Of a stretch of 64,000 nt of DNA, positions 27,499 to 40,248 are shown piece by piece (the stretch's first letter is position 1; each line of letters starts with the position of its first letter). Source of the stretch: Gammaproteobacteria bacterium. Its GTDB lineage: Bacteria > Pseudomonadota > Gammaproteobacteria > Steroidobacterales > UBA11654. The stretch lies in contig PBDY01000019.1 of assembly GCA_002717445.1 (NCBI GenBank), forward strand, positions 1 to 64,000, given 5' to 3'. The notes beneath the pieces were generated by a model. The model was given only the letters and a program-made list of their open reading frames with translations, was not told the origin of the DNA and ran no database searches. The position numbers and the translations under genes were made by a program.

Positions 27499-27536
27499 AT
27501 ATCCGTTAGAACCTACTTAAAAATGGAGAAAACAAA

Positions 27537-29465
27537 ATGGGTAGAGTAATTGGAATAGATCTTGGTACAACCAATTCTTGCATTGCAGTAATGGATGGTG
27601 ATCAGGCCAAGGTTATTGAAAATTCAGAGGGTGATCGAACAACCCCATCAATCGTAGCTTATTCAAAAGAAGATGATCGAGTATTAGTTGGACAATCTGC
27701 AAAACGTCAAGCCATCAGTAATCCTGAGAATACGCTTTTTGCCATCAAAAGACTCATAGGAAGGAAGCACGATGACAGCGTTGTGAAGAAGGACGCTGAC
27801 AAAGCTCCTTATAAAATTGTTAAAGCAGACAATGGTGATGCTTGGGTCAGTGCAGGTGACAAAGAAATGGCTCCGCCTGCGATTTCAGCAGAGGTACTAA
27901 GAAAGATGAAAGAAACTGCCGAAAGTTACCTTGGCGAAAGTATTTCGGAAGCTGTTATCACTGTCCCTGCATATTTCAATGATTCCCAACGACAAGCAAC
28001 CAAGGATGCTGGAAAAATCGCAGGACTGGAGGTTAGACGGATCATCAATGAACCCACAGCAGCAGCTTTGGCATATGGAATGGACAAAAAGCGAGGCGAC
28101 AAGAAAATTGCCGTGTATGACTTAGGTGGTGGAACATTTGATGTATCGATCATAGAAATCGCAGATGTGGATGGAGAAAATCAATTTGAGGTATTGGCGA
28201 CAAACGGCGATACGTTCCTTGGCGGAGAAGATTTTGACATAAGAGTTATCGATCATTTACTGAGTGAATTTCAAAATCAAACAGGCATGGATGTGTCAAA
28301 AGATCCTCAAGCGGTCCAAAGGTTAAAAGAAGCTGCAGAGAAAGCAAAAATAGAGTTGTCTAATCAAGCTCAAACAGATATTAATTTACCATACCTGACG
28401 GCAGATGCATCTGGACCAAAACATTTGAATCTGACTCTGACAAGGGCAAAGTTGGAGTCTTTGGTTGAGGACTTAATCGTTCAAACCATAGAGCCCTGCA
28501 AAACAGCACTGAACGATGCTGGTTTATCTACAAGTGAAATCAATGATGTCATTTTAGTTGGCGGACAAACACGAATGCCAAAAGTACAAGACGAAGTGAA
28601 ATCATTTTTTGGCGTGGAACCTAGAAAAGATGTTAACCCAGACGAAGCAGTTGCTATTGGTGCTGCAATTCAAGGTGGTGTGCTCTCCGGAGATGTAAAA
28701 GATGTCCTACTATTAGACGTTACTCCATTGTCTTTGGGTATAGAAACGCTGGGCGCTGTTACGACAAAACTAATTGAGAAGAACACTACAATACCCACAA
28801 AAGCAGAACAAATATTCTCAACAGCAGAAGACAATCAAACAGCAGTTACAATTCATGTACTCCAAGGTGAACGTGAGCGCGCCCAAGACAATAAATCACT
28901 TGGACGTTTTGATTTAACAGACATTCCTTCAAAGCCAAGAGGGATGCCTCAAATTGAAGTTGCTTTTGACATTGATGCAAATGGAATCATCAATGTATCA
29001 GCCACAGACAAAGAGACCGGAAAAGAGCAGAAGATTGTCATTAAAGCATCCAGCGGTCTATCAGAAGACGAAATCGAAAAAATGATCTCTGATGCTGAAT
29101 CAAACGCTGACAGTGATAAAGATTTCAGACAACTGGTCGATATAAAGAATCAATCGGATCAGGTGATACATGCAACTGAAAAGTCACTAGACGAGCTGGG
29201 TGAAAAAGTCACCAATGAGGAGCGATCAAATGTCGAATCTGCATTGAATGACTTGAAGGAATCTCTTAAATCTGATGATAAGGATAAAATTGAATCCAAG
29301 CTTAAAGCATTGTCAGAGGCATCTGTTGGAATCGCTCAAAAGGCATTCGAAGAGGCCCAAGCCAATGCAAATGATGAGCCATCTAGTGATGACTCAGCAG
29401 ATGAGAATGTGGTTGATGCTGAATATGAGGAAGTTGATTCTGAAGAGAATAAAGATACTCATTAA
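27537..29465 (+). CDS. dnaK: Molecular chaperone DnaK
   Basis: [42 protein letters not shown]. Confidence 0.99.
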   Translation: MGRVIGIDLGTTNSCIAVMDGDQAKVIENSEGDRTTPSIVAYSKEDDRVLVGQSAKRQAISNPENTLFAIKRLIGRKHDDSVVKKDADKAPYKIVKADNGDAWVSAGDKEMAPPAISAEVLRKMKETAESYLGESISEAVITVPAYFNDSQRQATKDAGKIAGLEVRRIINEPTAAALAYGMDKKRGDKKIAVYDLGGGTFDVSIIEIADVDGENQFEVLATNGDTFLGGEDFDIRVIDHLLSEFQNQTGMDVSKDPQAVQRLKEAAEKAKIELSNQAQTDINLPYLTADASGPKHLNLTLTRAKLESLVEDLIVQTIEPCKTALNDAGLSTSEINDVILVGGQTRMPKVQDEVKSFFGVEPRKDVNPDEAVAIGAAIQGGVLSGDVKDVLLLDVTPLSLGIETLGAVTTKLIEKNTTIPTKAEQIFSTAEDNQTAVTIHVLQGERERAQDNKSLGRFDLTDIPSKPRGMPQIEVAFDIDANGIINVSATDKETGKEQKIVIKASSGLSEDEIEKMISDAESNADSDKDFRQLVDIKNQSDQVIHATEKSLDELGEKVTNEERSNVESALNDLKESLKSDDKDKIESKLKALSEASVGIAQKAFEEAQANANDEPSSDDSADENVVDAEYEEVDSEENKDTH

Positions 29466-29484
29466 CTAAGCAGTATTAATACTT

Positions 29485-29517
29485 AATCAAACAGGGCATC
29501 AAAAACCCTGTTTGATT
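29485..29517 (+). terminator. Stem-loop between dnaK and dnaJ
   Basis: AATCAAACAGGG - CATCAAAAA - CCCTGTTTGATT: 12-bp perfect inverted repeat with 9-nt loop; no strong T-tract follows. Confidence 0.6.
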
Positions 29518-29533
29518 ATATTTGGGGAATGAA

Positions 29534-30670
29534 ATGAGCGAACAAGATTTATATCAAACATTGGGTGTCGAAAAGAACTCGTCAGATGCAGATATAAAGA
29601 AAGCTTACAGAAAGCTTGCGATGAAATATCACCCAGACAGAAATCCAGGAGACTCAAACGCTGAGCAACAATTTAAATCGATTCAAAAAGCATATGCTGT
29701 TTTATCAGACAAGCAAAAAAGAGCAGCATACGATCAATTTGGACATGCAGGAGTCAACCCACAAGGAGGTATGGGCGGTGGTTTTAACACTGGTGAAGCG
29801 TTCAATGACATATTTGGAGATGTTTTTGGAGATATTTTTGGAGGCGGAAGAGGGCAAGCTCGCCGATCATCTGCGCAACGCGGATCCGACCTTAAATACG
29901 AGATAAATCTCACCTTGGAACAAGCCGTTTTTGGTGACAAAATCAATATTGATATTCCTTCTTACAACCATTGCGACACTTGCCATGGTTCTGGAGCAAA
30001 AGAAGGTACATCAGCTACACGTTGTGTAAAATGTGATGGACGAGGTGCAGTGAGAGTCCAGCAGGGTTTTTTCACACTACAACAAACGTGTCCGCATTGT
30101 AGGGGCTCAGGAGAAACCATTAAAGACCCTTGTTTAGATTGTTCCGGCTCAGGACGAAAGAGATCCAATAGAACCATTTCAATCAAAATACCAGCAGGCG
30201 TTGATAACGCTGATCGTATTCGACTTTCTGGGGAAGGTGAAGCAGGCATCAAGGGTGGACCTTCGGGTGATCTGTATGTTGATGTGTTAGTTAAAAAACA
30301 CGACATTTTCGATAGAGACGGGAATCAACTCATATGCACAATACCGATCAGCTTTGGAAAAGCAGTGCTTGGTGGAAACGTCGAAGTCCCAACAATCGAT
30401 GGTGCAGTAAACTTAACAATCCCTTCCGAGACTCAATCTGGAAAAACGTTTAGGCTGAAAGGAAAGGGGATTCGATCTTATAGAGAAAATGTCATGGGAG
30501 ATCTCTATTGCACTGTTCAGGTGGAAACACCAGTTAGTCTCACTGATGAGCAAAAAGAAATGTTAAGAGGGTTTGATGATTCAATTAATAATAGCAATAC
30601 AGATCATCGCCCCAATAAAAAATCATGGACTGAAAGTGTCAGTCAGTTTTTTAAGCGAATGAGCGAATAA
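29534..30670 (+). CDS. dnaJ: Molecular chaperone DnaJ
   Basis: J domain with HPD; G/F region; four CxxCxGxG-like zinc motifs; ATG at 29534 preferred. Confidence 0.98.
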   Translation: MSEQDLYQTLGVEKNSSDADIKKAYRKLAMKYHPDRNPGDSNAEQQFKSIQKAYAVLSDKQKRAAYDQFGHAGVNPQGGMGGGFNTGEAFNDIFGDVFGDIFGGGRGQARRSSAQRGSDLKYEINLTLEQAVFGDKINIDIPSYNHCDTCHGSGAKEGTSATRCVKCDGRGAVRVQQGFFTLQQTCPHCRGSGETIKDPCLDCSGSGRKRSNRTISIKIPAGVDNADRIRLSGEGEAGIKGGPSGDLYVDVLVKKHDIFDRDGNQLICTIPISFGKAVLGGNVEVPTIDGAVNLTIPSETQSGKTFRLKGKGIRSYRENVMGDLYCTVQVETPVSLTDEQKEMLRGFDDSINNSNTDHRPNKKSWTESVSQFFKRMSE

Positions 30671-30736
30671 AAAACATTTTTTTGGTGACATCGGAACCAT
30701 TTGGCCCTAATATAATTCTGGTTCCAAACTTCTCTT

Positions 30737-30767
30737 GGGAAGGGCTCAAAAGTCCTTCCCTTTTTTT
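30737..30767 (+). terminator. Rho-independent terminator/attenuator between dnaJ and carA
   Basis: GGGAAGG-gctcaaaagt-CCTTCCC followed by T7. Confidence 0.75.
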
Positions 30768-30797
30768 AGAACCAAAACAGGTACTGAAGGAAGAAAT

Positions 30798-31901
30798 TTG
30801 AAAGACGCAATACTGACACTCGAAGATGGTACAACATTCTCAGGTAAGTCTATTGGTATTGATTCACATACAGTGGGTGAAGTGGTTTTTAATACTTCCA
30901 TGACTGGGTACCAAGAAATCATTACAGACCCGTCATACCATAATCAAATCGTCACCTTAACCTATCCTCACATTGGAAATACTGGAACCAATGACGAAGA
31001 TAATGAGAGTAGAAATTCATTCATCTCAGGTTTGGTTATCAGAGAAAGCTCACCAATTCCAAGTAACTGGAGAAATAAGCTCAGTCTAGAAGAGTTTATG
31101 GTAAGCAATCAAATTGTAGGTATATCTAATATTGATACGAGAAAACTGACCAATCACTTACGGAATCACGGATCCATGAATGCCTGCCTGAGTGCAGATG
31201 GGTTGAGTACGAATGATGCACTGTCTGAGGCAAAATCATTCCCAGGCCTAGCAGGCTTAGATCTTGCAAAAGTAGTTTCAACTAAATCTCCTTATGAATT
31301 CTCGCCGATCCTTGATTCATCAGATAATCAGTTTCATATTGTTGCCATAGACTTTGGCATTAAGGCAAATATTCTTAATCTATTGTCTCAAAACGGTTGC
31401 AAAATCACCGTAATTCCAGCTCAGTCAACATTTGATCAAGTAATGTCATACGATCCTGATGGGGTTTTCCTATCCAATGGTCCTGGTGATCCTGAGCCAT
31501 GTGGCTATGCAATTAAATGCATTAGAGAGCTTCTTCAGTCAAATATACCAATCTTTGGAATCTGTCTGGGCCACCAACTACTGGCTATCGCATCGGGTGC
31601 AAAAACTAAGAAAATGAAATTTGGTCATCACGGAGCCAACCATCCTGTGATCGACACTGAATCTGGAGTTGTGCACATCACAAGTCAGAATCACGGTTTC
31701 ATGGTGAATGAAAAGACTGTGCCAGAAAACGTAAGAATTACACATAAATCACTCTTTGATCAGTCCATCCAGGGGATAGAAATCACAGATAAAAACGCAT
31801 TCAGTTTTCAGGGCCACCCTGAAGCAAGTCCGGGTCCTCATGACATACAGCCATTGTTTGAAAAATTTATAACGAATATAAGAAATGCCAAAAAGAACTG
31901 A
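30798..31901 (+). CDS. carA: Carbamoyl-phosphate synthase small subunit
   Basis: [45 protein letters not shown] start at 30798 preceded by AGGAAG. Confidence 0.97.
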   Translation: MKDAILTLEDGTTFSGKSIGIDSHTVGEVVFNTSMTGYQEIITDPSYHNQIVTLTYPHIGNTGTNDEDNESRNSFISGLVIRESSPIPSNWRNKLSLEEFMVSNQIVGISNIDTRKLTNHLRNHGSMNACLSADGLSTNDALSEAKSFPGLAGLDLAKVVSTKSPYEFSPILDSSDNQFHIVAIDFGIKANILNLLSQNGCKITVIPAQSTFDQVMSYDPDGVFLSNGPGDPEPCGYAIKCIRELLQSNIPIFGICLGHQLLAIASGAKTKKMKFGHHGANHPVIDTESGVVHITSQNHGFMVNEKTVPENVRITHKSLFDQSIQGIEITDKNAFSFQGHPEASPGPHDIQPLFEKFITNIRNAKKN

Positions 31902-34900
31902 CATTGAGTCAATATTGATCATCGGAGCAGGGCCAATAATTATTGGCCAAGCTTGTGAATTTGACTATTCAGGAACTCAGGCGTGCAAAGCACTTCGCGA
32001 AGAAGGGTATAAAATCATCTTGGTCAATTCAAACCCAGCAACAATTATGACTGACCCAGAGGTTGCAGATTCAATTTATATTGAACCAATAAACTGGCAA
32101 ACGCTGGAAAAAATTATTGATATAGAACGTCCTGACGTCCTATTGCCCACGATGGGTGGTCAAACCGCACTTAATACGGCTCTTGATCTTGCCTCTAGAG
32201 GAATACTTGAGAAATACAATGTAGAGATGATTGGAGCGACGAAAGATGCAATTGATACTGCTGAAGATAGAGAGCTTTTTAAAAAAGCGATGAGCGAGAT
32301 CGATATCGATGTTGCAAAATCTGAAATTGCAAACACACTAGACGATGCGATCAGTATTGCAAATTCAATTAATTACCCTTTGATTATAAGACCATCTTTT
32401 ACACTAGGTGGCAGTGGCGGTGGCATTGCAAATAATGAAGATGAGTTAGTCACTATTGTTAAGCGTGGCCTTGAGTTATCGCCCACCACGGAAGTTTTAA
32501 TCGAAGAATCACTTTTGGGCTGGAAAGAATATGAAATGGAGGTTGTCAGAGATAAAAATGATAATGCCATCATTATATGCTCGATTGAAAATGTCGACCC
32601 AATGGGGGTTCATACAGGAGACTCCATAACCGTCGCACCTGCTCAGACACTGACCGATAAGGAATATCAGATAATGAGAAATTACTCTATTGCGATTCTC
32701 AGAAGAATTGGTGTCGATACTGGTGGTTCGAATGTTCAATTTGCGGTCAATCAAGACAACGGAAGAATCATCGTGATAGAAATGAATCCGAGAGTTTCTC
32801 GTTCATCAGCACTGGCCTCAAAAGCAACAGGATTTCCAATCGCGAAAATTGCTGCAAAACTTGCTATTGGGTATTCACTTGACGAGTTATCAAACGACAT
32901 AACCGGCGGACTTACGCCTGCTTCATTTGAACCCACAATTGATTATGTAGTCACAAAAATACCAAAATTTACATTCGAAAAGTTTCCAGGTGCTAACTCA
33001 ACACTCACGACACAGATGAAATCAGTTGGAGAAGCGATGGCATTTGGTAGAAACATTCAGGAGTCACTCCAGAAAGCGATCAGAAGCTTAGAAAATAATC
33101 ATGATGGATTTACCGACATTTCAGTCGAAGAAAATTTCGATCAGATGTTAATGAACCCTAATCCTGACCGAATATTATACGTGGCTCAAGCATTTAGAGA
33201 AGGCTACTCTTTAGAAGGCATTTACGAGTTAACAAAAATTGACCCCTGGTATTTGGCATACATTGAAGAATTGATGACAATTGAATCTGTGATCATTGAT
33301 TCGGATATCGAAACCATTGATCGAGATACGATGCATTCATTAAAATCCAAAGGCTTTTCGGATGCTAGATTAGCAAAGCTGCTCGCAGTCGATGAGAATG
33401 ATGTTAGAAAAATGAGGCTTTCAGAAAACATTCTTCCGGTCTATAAACGAGTGGATACTTGTGCGGCGGAATTTAAAACAACAACCGCATATTTATATTC
33501 AACGTATGACGATGAATGCGAATCATTCCCTTCTCCTAAAGATAAAATTGTCATACTCGGGGGCGGACCAAATAGAATCGGGCAGGGCATCGAATTTGAC
33601 TACTGTTGCGTTCATGCAGCCATGGCTGTTAGCGATGCCGGCTATGAATCCATAATGATCAATTGTAATCCAGAAACTGTATCCACAGACTACGACACTT
33701 CAGATCGGCTCTATTTTGAGCCACTCACCTTTGAAGATGTTATGTCGGTTATCGATCTTGAAAAACCAAAAGGCGTCATTGTTCAATTTGGAGGTCAGAC
33801 TCCATTGAAGCTCGCTCAGCAGCTCAAAGATGCAGGTGCTCCCATCATTGGCACACAACCAGAGTCTATTGATCAAGCTGAAGACAGAGAGCTATTTAAA
33901 AAAATGGTCCAGGAACTGGAATTATTACAACCATATAACGAGGTTGCTACAAATATAGATGAAGCGTTAAAGAATGCCCAAAAAGTTGAATACCCGCTTG
34001 TTGTGAGACCATCCTATGTACTTGGTGGAAGAGCGATGGAGATTGTTTATAGTGACGATGAGCTTGAAACATACATGAACGAGGCAGTAAAGGTTTCGAA
34101 TAAATCACCGGTCCTTCTTGATCATTTCCTAAACAAGGCCATAGAGGTAGACATCGATGCTGTTTCTGATGGTAACGATATCCTCATTGGAGGATTAATG
34201 GAACACATTGAGCAGGCAGGCGTTCACTCGGGTGACTCGTCGTGTTCTATTCCTGCTTTCAGTCTGACAAAGGAGATTCAGGATGAAATTGCTCAACAGA
34301 TGAAAGAATTTACAATGAGACTGGGTGTGATTGGCTTAGTAAACGCTCAGTTTGCAGTAAGAAAAGATAAAATATTTGTCTTAGAGGTCAATCCCAGAGC
34401 ATCCAGGACCGTACCATTTGTTTCAAAAGCAACGGGGCTTCAGCTGGCTAAAATTGCTGCAAAAGTTATGATCGGTATCAGCCTTAAAGAGCAAGGATGC
34501 CTTGATCAGGTTATCCCTGATTTTTATTCGGTGAAAGGACCGGTTTTCCCATTTAACAAGTTTCCTGATACGGATCCAATACTCGGACCAGAGATGAAAT
34601 CAACGGGAGAGGTGATGGGAACTGGAAAAACATTTGGAGAAGCTTACATAAAATCTCAGTATGCGGCAGGCATTCATATCCCGGACAAAGGTAAAGTGTT
34701 TATTTCAGTCAGAGAACCTGATAAAAACGAGAAACTCATTGAGTTAGGGAAATTCTTCATTAATGAAGAATTTAAAATCATAGCGACCACGGGAACAGCA
34801 ACGTTTTTGAAAAGACATGGCATCGAATGTCAACAAATTAATAAAGTTCGAGAAGGCTCACCCCATATCGTTGAACTCATTAAAGTAAAAGACATCGAAT

Positions 34901-35088
34901 TAATTGTAAACACAACTGAGGGGAAACAATCCATTCAGGAGTCTTTTTCAATTAGAGCGGAAGCGGTTATATCAGGCATTACTTACTATACAAGCCTTGA
35001 GGCAGCATATGCGACAATGTCATCGTTCGATTTTCTTGGAGATGTTTCAGTTAATCGACTTCAGGACTATAATGTAAAAGATGGATAG
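31885..35088 (+). CDS. carB: Carbamoyl-phosphate synthase large subunit
   Basis: [33 protein letters not shown]; duplicated ATP-grasp halves; overlaps carA by 17 nt. Confidence 0.99.
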   Translation: MPKRTDIESILIIGAGPIIIGQACEFDYSGTQACKALREEGYKIILVNSNPATIMTDPEVADSIYIEPINWQTLEKIIDIERPDVLLPTMGGQTALNTALDLASRGILEKYNVEMIGATKDAIDTAEDRELFKKAMSEIDIDVAKSEIANTLDDAISIANSINYPLIIRPSFTLGGSGGGIANNEDELVTIVKRGLELSPTTEVLIEESLLGWKEYEMEVVRDKNDNAIIICSIENVDPMGVHTGDSITVAPAQTLTDKEYQIMRNYSIAILRRIGVDTGGSNVQFAVNQDNGRIIVIEMNPRVSRSSALASKATGFPIAKIAAKLAIGYSLDELSNDITGGLTPASFEPTIDYVVTKIPKFTFEKFPGANSTLTTQMKSVGEAMAFGRNIQESLQKAIRSLENNHDGFTDISVEENFDQMLMNPNPDRILYVAQAFREGYSLEGIYELTKIDPWYLAYIEELMTIESVIIDSDIETIDRDTMHSLKSKGFSDARLAKLLAVDENDVRKMRLSENILPVYKRVDTCAAEFKTTTAYLYSTYDDECESFPSPKDKIVILGGGPNRIGQGIEFDYCCVHAAMAVSDAGYESIMINCNPETVSTDYDTSDRLYFEPLTFEDVMSVIDLEKPKGVIVQFGGQTPLKLAQQLKDAGAPIIGTQPESIDQAEDRELFKKMVQELELLQPYNEVATNIDEALKNAQKVEYPLVVRPSYVLGGRAMEIVYSDDELETYMNEAVKVSNKSPVLLDHFLNKAIEVDIDAVSDGNDILIGGLMEHIEQAGVHSGDSSCSIPAFSLTKEIQDEIAQQMKEFTMRLGVIGLVNAQFAVRKDKIFVLEVNPRASRTVPFVSKATGLQLAKIAAKVMIGISLKEQGCLDQVIPDFYSVKGPVFPFNKFPDTDPILGPEMKSTGEVMGTGKTFGEAYIKSQYAAGIHIPDKGKVFISVREPDKNEKLIELGKFFINEEFKIIATTGTATFLKRHGIECQQINKVREGSPHIVELIKVKDIELIVNTTEGKQSIQESFSIRAEAVISGITYYTSLEAAYATMSSFDFLGDVSVNRLQDYNVKDG

Positions 35089-35557
35089 AACAATAATGAC
35101 AGTTAGGGGAGCCGAGCTTCTCCGTGAAGAATTAAAAAAACTTAAGTCGGGTGATCGGCCTGAGATTATAAAAGCCATTGCAACAGCAAGAGAGTTTGGA
35201 GATCTAAAAGAAAATGCTGAATATCACGCCGCTAAAGAAAAACAAAGTTTTATCGAAGGTAGGATCAATGAAATAGAGTCAAAATTATCAAACTCTGAGG
35301 TTATTGATGTTACAAAACTTTCTGTTACTAACAAAGTTATTTTTGGAAGTACGGTCACAATCCTTAATTTGAAAGATGATGACGTCATCACTTATAAAAT
35401 TGTTGGTGAAGACGAGTCAGACGTTGAGAGTGGTTTACTGTCCTATAAATCTCCGTTATCAAAAGCAATGATAGGAAAAAGCAATGATGATTTGGTGGAA
35501 CTCATAACTCCTGAAATGACTCAAAACTTCCAAATTATAGATATTTCATATAATTAG
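35081..35557 (+). CDS. greA: Transcription elongation factor GreA
   Basis: [24 protein letters not shown]...[23 protein letters not shown]. Confidence 0.97.
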   Translation: MDRTIMTVRGAELLREELKKLKSGDRPEIIKAIATAREFGDLKENAEYHAAKEKQSFIEGRINEIESKLSNSEVIDVTKLSVTNKVIFGSTVTILNLKDDDVITYKIVGEDESDVESGLLSYKSPLSKAMIGKSNDDLVELITPEMTQNFQIIDISYN

Positions 35558-35560
35558 ATC

Positions 35561-36169
35561 ATGACGAATCGACACTGGAGAAAGTCTCAATCAGAGGACT
35601 TTTTTATAAAAGATTCTAGACGAAAAGGCTATAGGTCAAGATCCGTTTACAAACTTTCAGAAATTGATGATAGATTTAACATCTTTAAGAACGTCAAATC
35701 AGTCATCGACATTGGTTCGTGCCCCGGAGGATGGAGTGATTTTGCAAGACGTAGAATCAAAAAAGGGAAAGTCATTGCTATCGATATCAATGAAATGGAA
35801 CCGATCGGAGGCGTCACATTTATCCATGGAAGCATTGAAGATCAAACACTGCAAGACAATGTATTTGGACAAAACAACAAAGAAAAGTTTGATCTTATTA
35901 TTTCAGATATGTCACCCAACAAGTCAGGCAATAAGGTCAGCGATCAATATAAATTTTATAATATTGCAGATGGCATACTTGAATTCTCACAAAATGTTCT
36001 TATATCTAAGGGAGTGCTTGTAATGAAGGTTTTTATTGGCCATGGTTTTGAAGAATTTAAATCTGACCTGAAAGAGAATTTCGAAAGAGTTAGCTACTTT
36101 AAACCAAAGTCATCGAGACGAGAGAGCAGAGAAACCTACGTGATAGCTAAAAACATTAGGTATAATTGA
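35561..36169 (+). CDS. rlmE: 23S rRNA (uridine-2'-O)-methyltransferase RlmE/FtsJ
   Basis: RSRSVYKLSEIDDRF, DIGSCPGGWSDFA, SDMSPN. Confidence 0.95.
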   Translation: MTNRHWRKSQSEDFFIKDSRRKGYRSRSVYKLSEIDDRFNIFKNVKSVIDIGSCPGGWSDFARRRIKKGKVIAIDINEMEPIGGVTFIHGSIEDQTLQDNVFGQNNKEKFDLIISDMSPNKSGNKVSDQYKFYNIADGILEFSQNVLISKGVLVMKVFIGHGFEEFKSDLKENFERVSYFKPKSSRRESRETYVIAKNIRYN

Positions 36170-36172
36170 TTT

Positions 36173-38071
36173 ATGAATAATTTCTTTAAGAATACACTTG
36201 TCTGGATAGTCATTGCGATCGTGATGCTGTCCTTTTTCCAGTCTTTTTCGCCTAATACAATGAGGCAGCAGACACTGGATTATTCGACATTTCTAGAGTT
36301 AGTTAGGACTGGAAATGTCAGCGAAGTTGTTTTCGAGAACGAAATAATCAAAGCAAAAAGAATAAACGGTGATCGTTTTGTTACATATAATCCTGAAACC
36401 GATAACACAGCTTTGATAGGCGAATTAAATCGTTCTGGTGTGAACATAAGTGCGAGCCCACAGAAAGAGCAGAACTTATTCGTCAGCTTACTCATCAATT
36501 CTTTTCCGGTAATACTGCTAATAGGTGTTTGGATATATTTCATGCGCCAAATGCAAGGCGGCATTGGCGGTGGTCGCGGTGCCATGAGTTTTGGAAAAAG
36601 CAAAGCCAAATTATTGGGTGAAGACCAGGTGAAAGTAACATTTGCTGACGTTGCCGGTATTGAGGAAGCAAAGGAAGAAGTTGTTGAAATTGTGGAATTT
36701 TTAAAAGATCCATCAAAGTTCCAACGATTGGGTGGGAAAATCCCAAGAGGAGTCTTGATGGTGGGATCACCTGGGACAGGAAAGACACTTCTCGCTAGAG
36801 CCATTGCAGGTGAGGCAAAAGTCCCATTTTTCACAATATCGGGTTCAGATTTTGTAGAAATGTTTGTAGGTGTCGGAGCTTCCAGGGTCAGAGATATGTT
36901 TCAAGAAGCAAAAGGTCATTCTCCATGTATTATTTTCATCGATGAAATTGATGCAGTCGGCAGACAAAGGGGTGCTGGCTTAGGCGGTGGCCACGATGAA
37001 AGAGAGCAGACGCTTAATCAGCTTCTGGTAGAAATGGATGGATTTGAAGACAATGTTGGTGTCATAGTCATAGCGGCAACCAATCGTCCAGATGTATTAG
37101 ATGCTGCACTCTTAAGGCCTGGTAGATTTGATCGTCAAGTGGTTGTTCCATTGCCTGATGTCAGGGGCAGAGAGCAAATTCTTAAAGTTCATATGAGAAA
37201 AGTACCTCTTGATAAGAATGTAAAACCTTCAATCATCGCGAGAGGCACGCCGGGTTTTTCTGGGGCAGATTTGGCTAACCTAGTCAATGAATCAGCTTTG
37301 ATTGCGGCTCGAGGAAATAAAAAGCATGTAACGATGGATGACTTAGAAAAAGCGAAAGATAAAATCATGATGGGTGCAGAGAGAAGATCTCTGGTAATGA
37401 GTGAGGCTGAAAAAAAGCTTACTGCCTATCACGAAGCAGGCCATGCCATTGTTGGCCTTAATCTGGATGACCATGACCCTGTATATAAAGTAACAATTGT
37501 TCCCCGTGGAAGAGCGCTCGGAGTCACAATGTTTCTTCCCGAGGAAGATAAATACAGCATAAGCAAGAAGAGACTCATGGGTCAAATCACAAGCCTGTTT
37601 GGCGGAAGAGTTGCTGAGGAAATTATATTTGGCAAAGATGCAGTCACGACTGGTGCATCTAACGATATTGAGCGTGCAACAGAAATAGCGAGAAATATGG
37701 TCACAAAATGGGGCTTGTCTGACAAATTAGGACCTCTTGCCTATAGCGATGATGAAGGCGAAGTATTTCTTGGACGATCCGTCACACAAACCAAACATAT
37801 GTCAGATGGAACTGCTAAAACAATCGATGAAGAGGTGAGAAAAATAATTGACCATGCATACTCTGTAGCAACAAAAATTTTACAAAAACATAATCAAAGA
37901 CTGCATAACATGGCTGAAGCGCTTATGAAATATGAAACCATTGAAGAATCTCAGATCGCGGACATCATGAATGATAAGGAACCCAGACCGCCTGAAGATT
38001 GGAATTCGGATGATCATGACTCTGATGATCCTTCTACACCAAATATTGGTGATCCAGCAACACAACATTAA
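36173..38071 (+). CDS. ftsH: ATP-dependent zinc metalloprotease FtsH
   Basis: AAA+ [30 protein letters not shown] zinc motif. Confidence 0.99.
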   Translation: MNNFFKNTLVWIVIAIVMLSFFQSFSPNTMRQQTLDYSTFLELVRTGNVSEVVFENEIIKAKRINGDRFVTYNPETDNTALIGELNRSGVNISASPQKEQNLFVSLLINSFPVILLIGVWIYFMRQMQGGIGGGRGAMSFGKSKAKLLGEDQVKVTFADVAGIEEAKEEVVEIVEFLKDPSKFQRLGGKIPRGVLMVGSPGTGKTLLARAIAGEAKVPFFTISGSDFVEMFVGVGASRVRDMFQEAKGHSPCIIFIDEIDAVGRQRGAGLGGGHDEREQTLNQLLVEMDGFEDNVGVIVIAATNRPDVLDAALLRPGRFDRQVVVPLPDVRGREQILKVHMRKVPLDKNVKPSIIARGTPGFSGADLANLVNESALIAARGNKKHVTMDDLEKAKDKIMMGAERRSLVMSEAEKKLTAYHEAGHAIVGLNLDDHDPVYKVTIVPRGRALGVTMFLPEEDKYSISKKRLMGQITSLFGGRVAEEIIFGKDAVTTGASNDIERATEIARNMVTKWGLSDKLGPLAYSDDEGEVFLGRSVTQTKHMSDGTAKTIDEEVRKIIDHAYSVATKILQKHNQRLHNMAEALMKYETIEESQIADIMNDKEPRPPEDWNSDDHDSDDPSTPNIGDPATQH

Positions 38072-38156
38072 GTTTCACGTTAACTCCATAAAAAATAATG
38101 GATTTAACAGTTGCCAAAGCTATACAATACACGCCTTTAGAATATAGTGACTTAAA

Positions 38157-39500
38157 ATGAGTACACAGATAGAAAAAGTTTTTGGCACAGATGGTATCAG
38201 AGGAAAAGTGGGCGAGCATCCCATGACTATTGATTTTGCCATGAGATTAGCATCATCAATTGCTAAAGTTATGACCCCCAATGGCGGGAAAGTTGCCATT
38301 GGTAAAGACACGCGAATTTCTGGATACATGTTTGAATCAGCTCTTGAGTCTGCTTTTGTAGCATATGGTCTTGAGGTAATACTGTTGGGCCCACTTCCAT
38401 CACCTGCTATTGCTTATTACACAATTCAACAAAATTGTGATTTTGGAATCGTCATCAGTGCTTCACATAATTCCTATGAATACAACGGGATTAAAATCAT
38501 TAACCACATGGGTGAGAAAATTGATCGTGAGATTGAAAGCATTATTGAATCCAAACTCTCGGACGCACCGATAACAAAAACTGCTGAAACATTAGGCAAG
38601 GCAAAGATTTCAAATACATCAAGAAGTCTTTATAAATCGCTATTGATGTCAATATTCGATGACATTGACCATCATTTACCTCTTAAGGGTTTTAAAATCG
38701 TCGTGGATGCATCAAATGGTGCCGCATATAAAATTGCTCCACAGGTGCTTCTGGATTTGGGTGCAGATGTCATTCCAATTGCGTGTTCACCCAATGGAAA
38801 AAATATCAATCTAGATTGTGGGTCGACACACCCAGAAATTCTTAAAAAAACAGTCGTTGCAACAGAATCGAATCTAGGAATAGGACTCGATGGTGATGCT
38901 GACAGAATTCTAATTGTCGATGAGCAAGGGGCAGTTTTAGACGGTGACCAGATTCTTTTTATCCTGGCAAATGCGAATATGAGTAATAAAACATTCAATC
39001 ATAAAGTTGTGGGAACAATTACCACAAATTCTGGTCTTGAAATGAAATTAAAAGACTTAAATATCGACCTATATCGTTCCGATGTTGGCGATAAGAATGT
39101 TTATTCCATGATGAAAAAAACGGGTGCCATCATCGGCGGTGAGTCATCAGGTCATATCATTAATTCTGAATATTCACCAACTGGCGATGCTCTTCTGACA
39201 GGCCTCATCATCATTAAGGAATCCATTATCAATAGTTTAAATATAAGCGATCTTGTGGCTGATCTTGAACTCTTGCCTGTATTGAATGAAAATTTAGATA
39301 TCGAAAATTTAAATAACATTACTGACGACTTCTTGCGCCATCTTGCAAATACGATCAATTCAGAGAATCAAGACGGAAGAGTGATAATAAGAGCGTCCGG
39401 TACTGAGCCGCTTATCAGGATATCGATTGAGAACACTGATCAAGTGACTTCAAATAGTCTTCTAAAGTTTATTGTCGATAGCATCAAAACAAATGGATAA
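38157..39500 (+). CDS. glmM: Phosphoglucosamine mutase
   Basis: FGTDGIRGKVG; SASHNSYEYNGIK; LDGDADR; RASGTEPLIRI. Confidence 0.98.
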   Translation: MSTQIEKVFGTDGIRGKVGEHPMTIDFAMRLASSIAKVMTPNGGKVAIGKDTRISGYMFESALESAFVAYGLEVILLGPLPSPAIAYYTIQQNCDFGIVISASHNSYEYNGIKIINHMGEKIDREIESIIESKLSDAPITKTAETLGKAKISNTSRSLYKSLLMSIFDDIDHHLPLKGFKIVVDASNGAAYKIAPQVLLDLGADVIPIACSPNGKNINLDCGSTHPEILKKTVVATESNLGIGLDGDADRILIVDEQGAVLDGDQILFILANANMSNKTFNHKVVGTITTNSGLEMKLKDLNIDLYRSDVGDKNVYSMMKKTGAIIGGESSGHIINSEYSPTGDALLTGLIIIKESIINSLNISDLVADLELLPVLNENLDIENLNNITDDFLRHLANTINSENQDGRVIIRASGTEPLIRISIENTDQVTSNSLLKFIVDSIKTNG

Positions 39501-40248
39501 AAAATATTTCATCGCTGCAAATTGGAAGATGAATGCCGACTTGTCATTCATCAATGAGTATTTCTCTGCATTTAAATCAGAGTTAGAAAACTCCAATGAC
39601 ATGATCATATGTCCACCGGATATATACCTTCAGTCTGTAATGGATAAAGCACCAAGTTTTATCAGTATTGGCGCTCAGAATATTTCTCAACATGAAGTCG
39701 GCGCTTTTACTGGAGAATGTTCAGGCCATATGCTTGCAGATCATTCAATTGAGTATGTAATCATTGGTCATTCTGAAAGACGTGAATATCATCGTGAAAG
39801 CAATGAAGAAATAAAATTAAAACTACTAAAGGCCATAGAAAATAATTTAATCCCTATTCTATGTATCGGCGAATCCATTGAGCAAAGAGAATCGGATCAA
39901 ACGTTCGAGGTCATAGGGCAACAAATAAGAAGAGTCTTGGATCGTGATATTCTATCAGCAGACACACAGTTCCTTATTGCTTATGAACCAATTTGGGCCA
40001 TTGGTACAGGCTTGACTGCAACGCCAGAAATGGCTAATGAAGTACATGCCTTCATTCAGTCCATATTGAATGAAATTCATTCATCCAAAATTATCCCTAT
40101 CTTATATGGCGGGAGCATGAAATCTTCAAATGCAAAAGAATTGCTTCAGATGGAGCATATTCATGGAGGTTTGATAGGTGGTGCATCTCTTGATGCTTCT
40201 GAATTTATAAAAATATATAATATTGCCGAGGAAATAAGAAATGGCTAA
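39493..40248 (+). CDS. tpiA: Triosephosphate isomerase
   Basis: AANWKMN, IGHSERREYHRE, AYEPIWAIGTG; ATG at 39493 preferred. Confidence 0.98.
   Translation: MDKKYFIAANWKMNADLSFINEYFSAFKSELENSNDMIICPPDIYLQSVMDKAPSFISIGAQNISQHEVGAFTGECSGHMLADHSIEYVIIGHSERREYHRESNEEIKLKLLKAIENNLIPILCIGESIEQRESDQTFEVIGQQIRRVLDRDILSADTQFLIAYEPIWAIGTGLTATPEMANEVHAFIQSILNEIHSSKIIPILYGGSMKSSNAKELLQMEHIHGGLIGGASLDASEFIKIYNIAEEIRNG

Noticed and set aside
25754-27536. CIRCE element for HrcA
   Set aside because: Read through intergenic regions before hrcA, grpE and dnaK; no TTAGCACTC-N9-GAGTGCTAA or near match found.
29962-30306. 114-aa minus-strand Cys/Pro-rich ORF inside dnaJ
   Set aside because: Complement of the DnaJ zinc-finger repeats; composition follows from them.
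36280-36834. 184-aa minus-strand ORF opposite ftsH
   Set aside because: Shadow ORF on the complement of a highly conserved gene; no recognisable motif and no independent signals.
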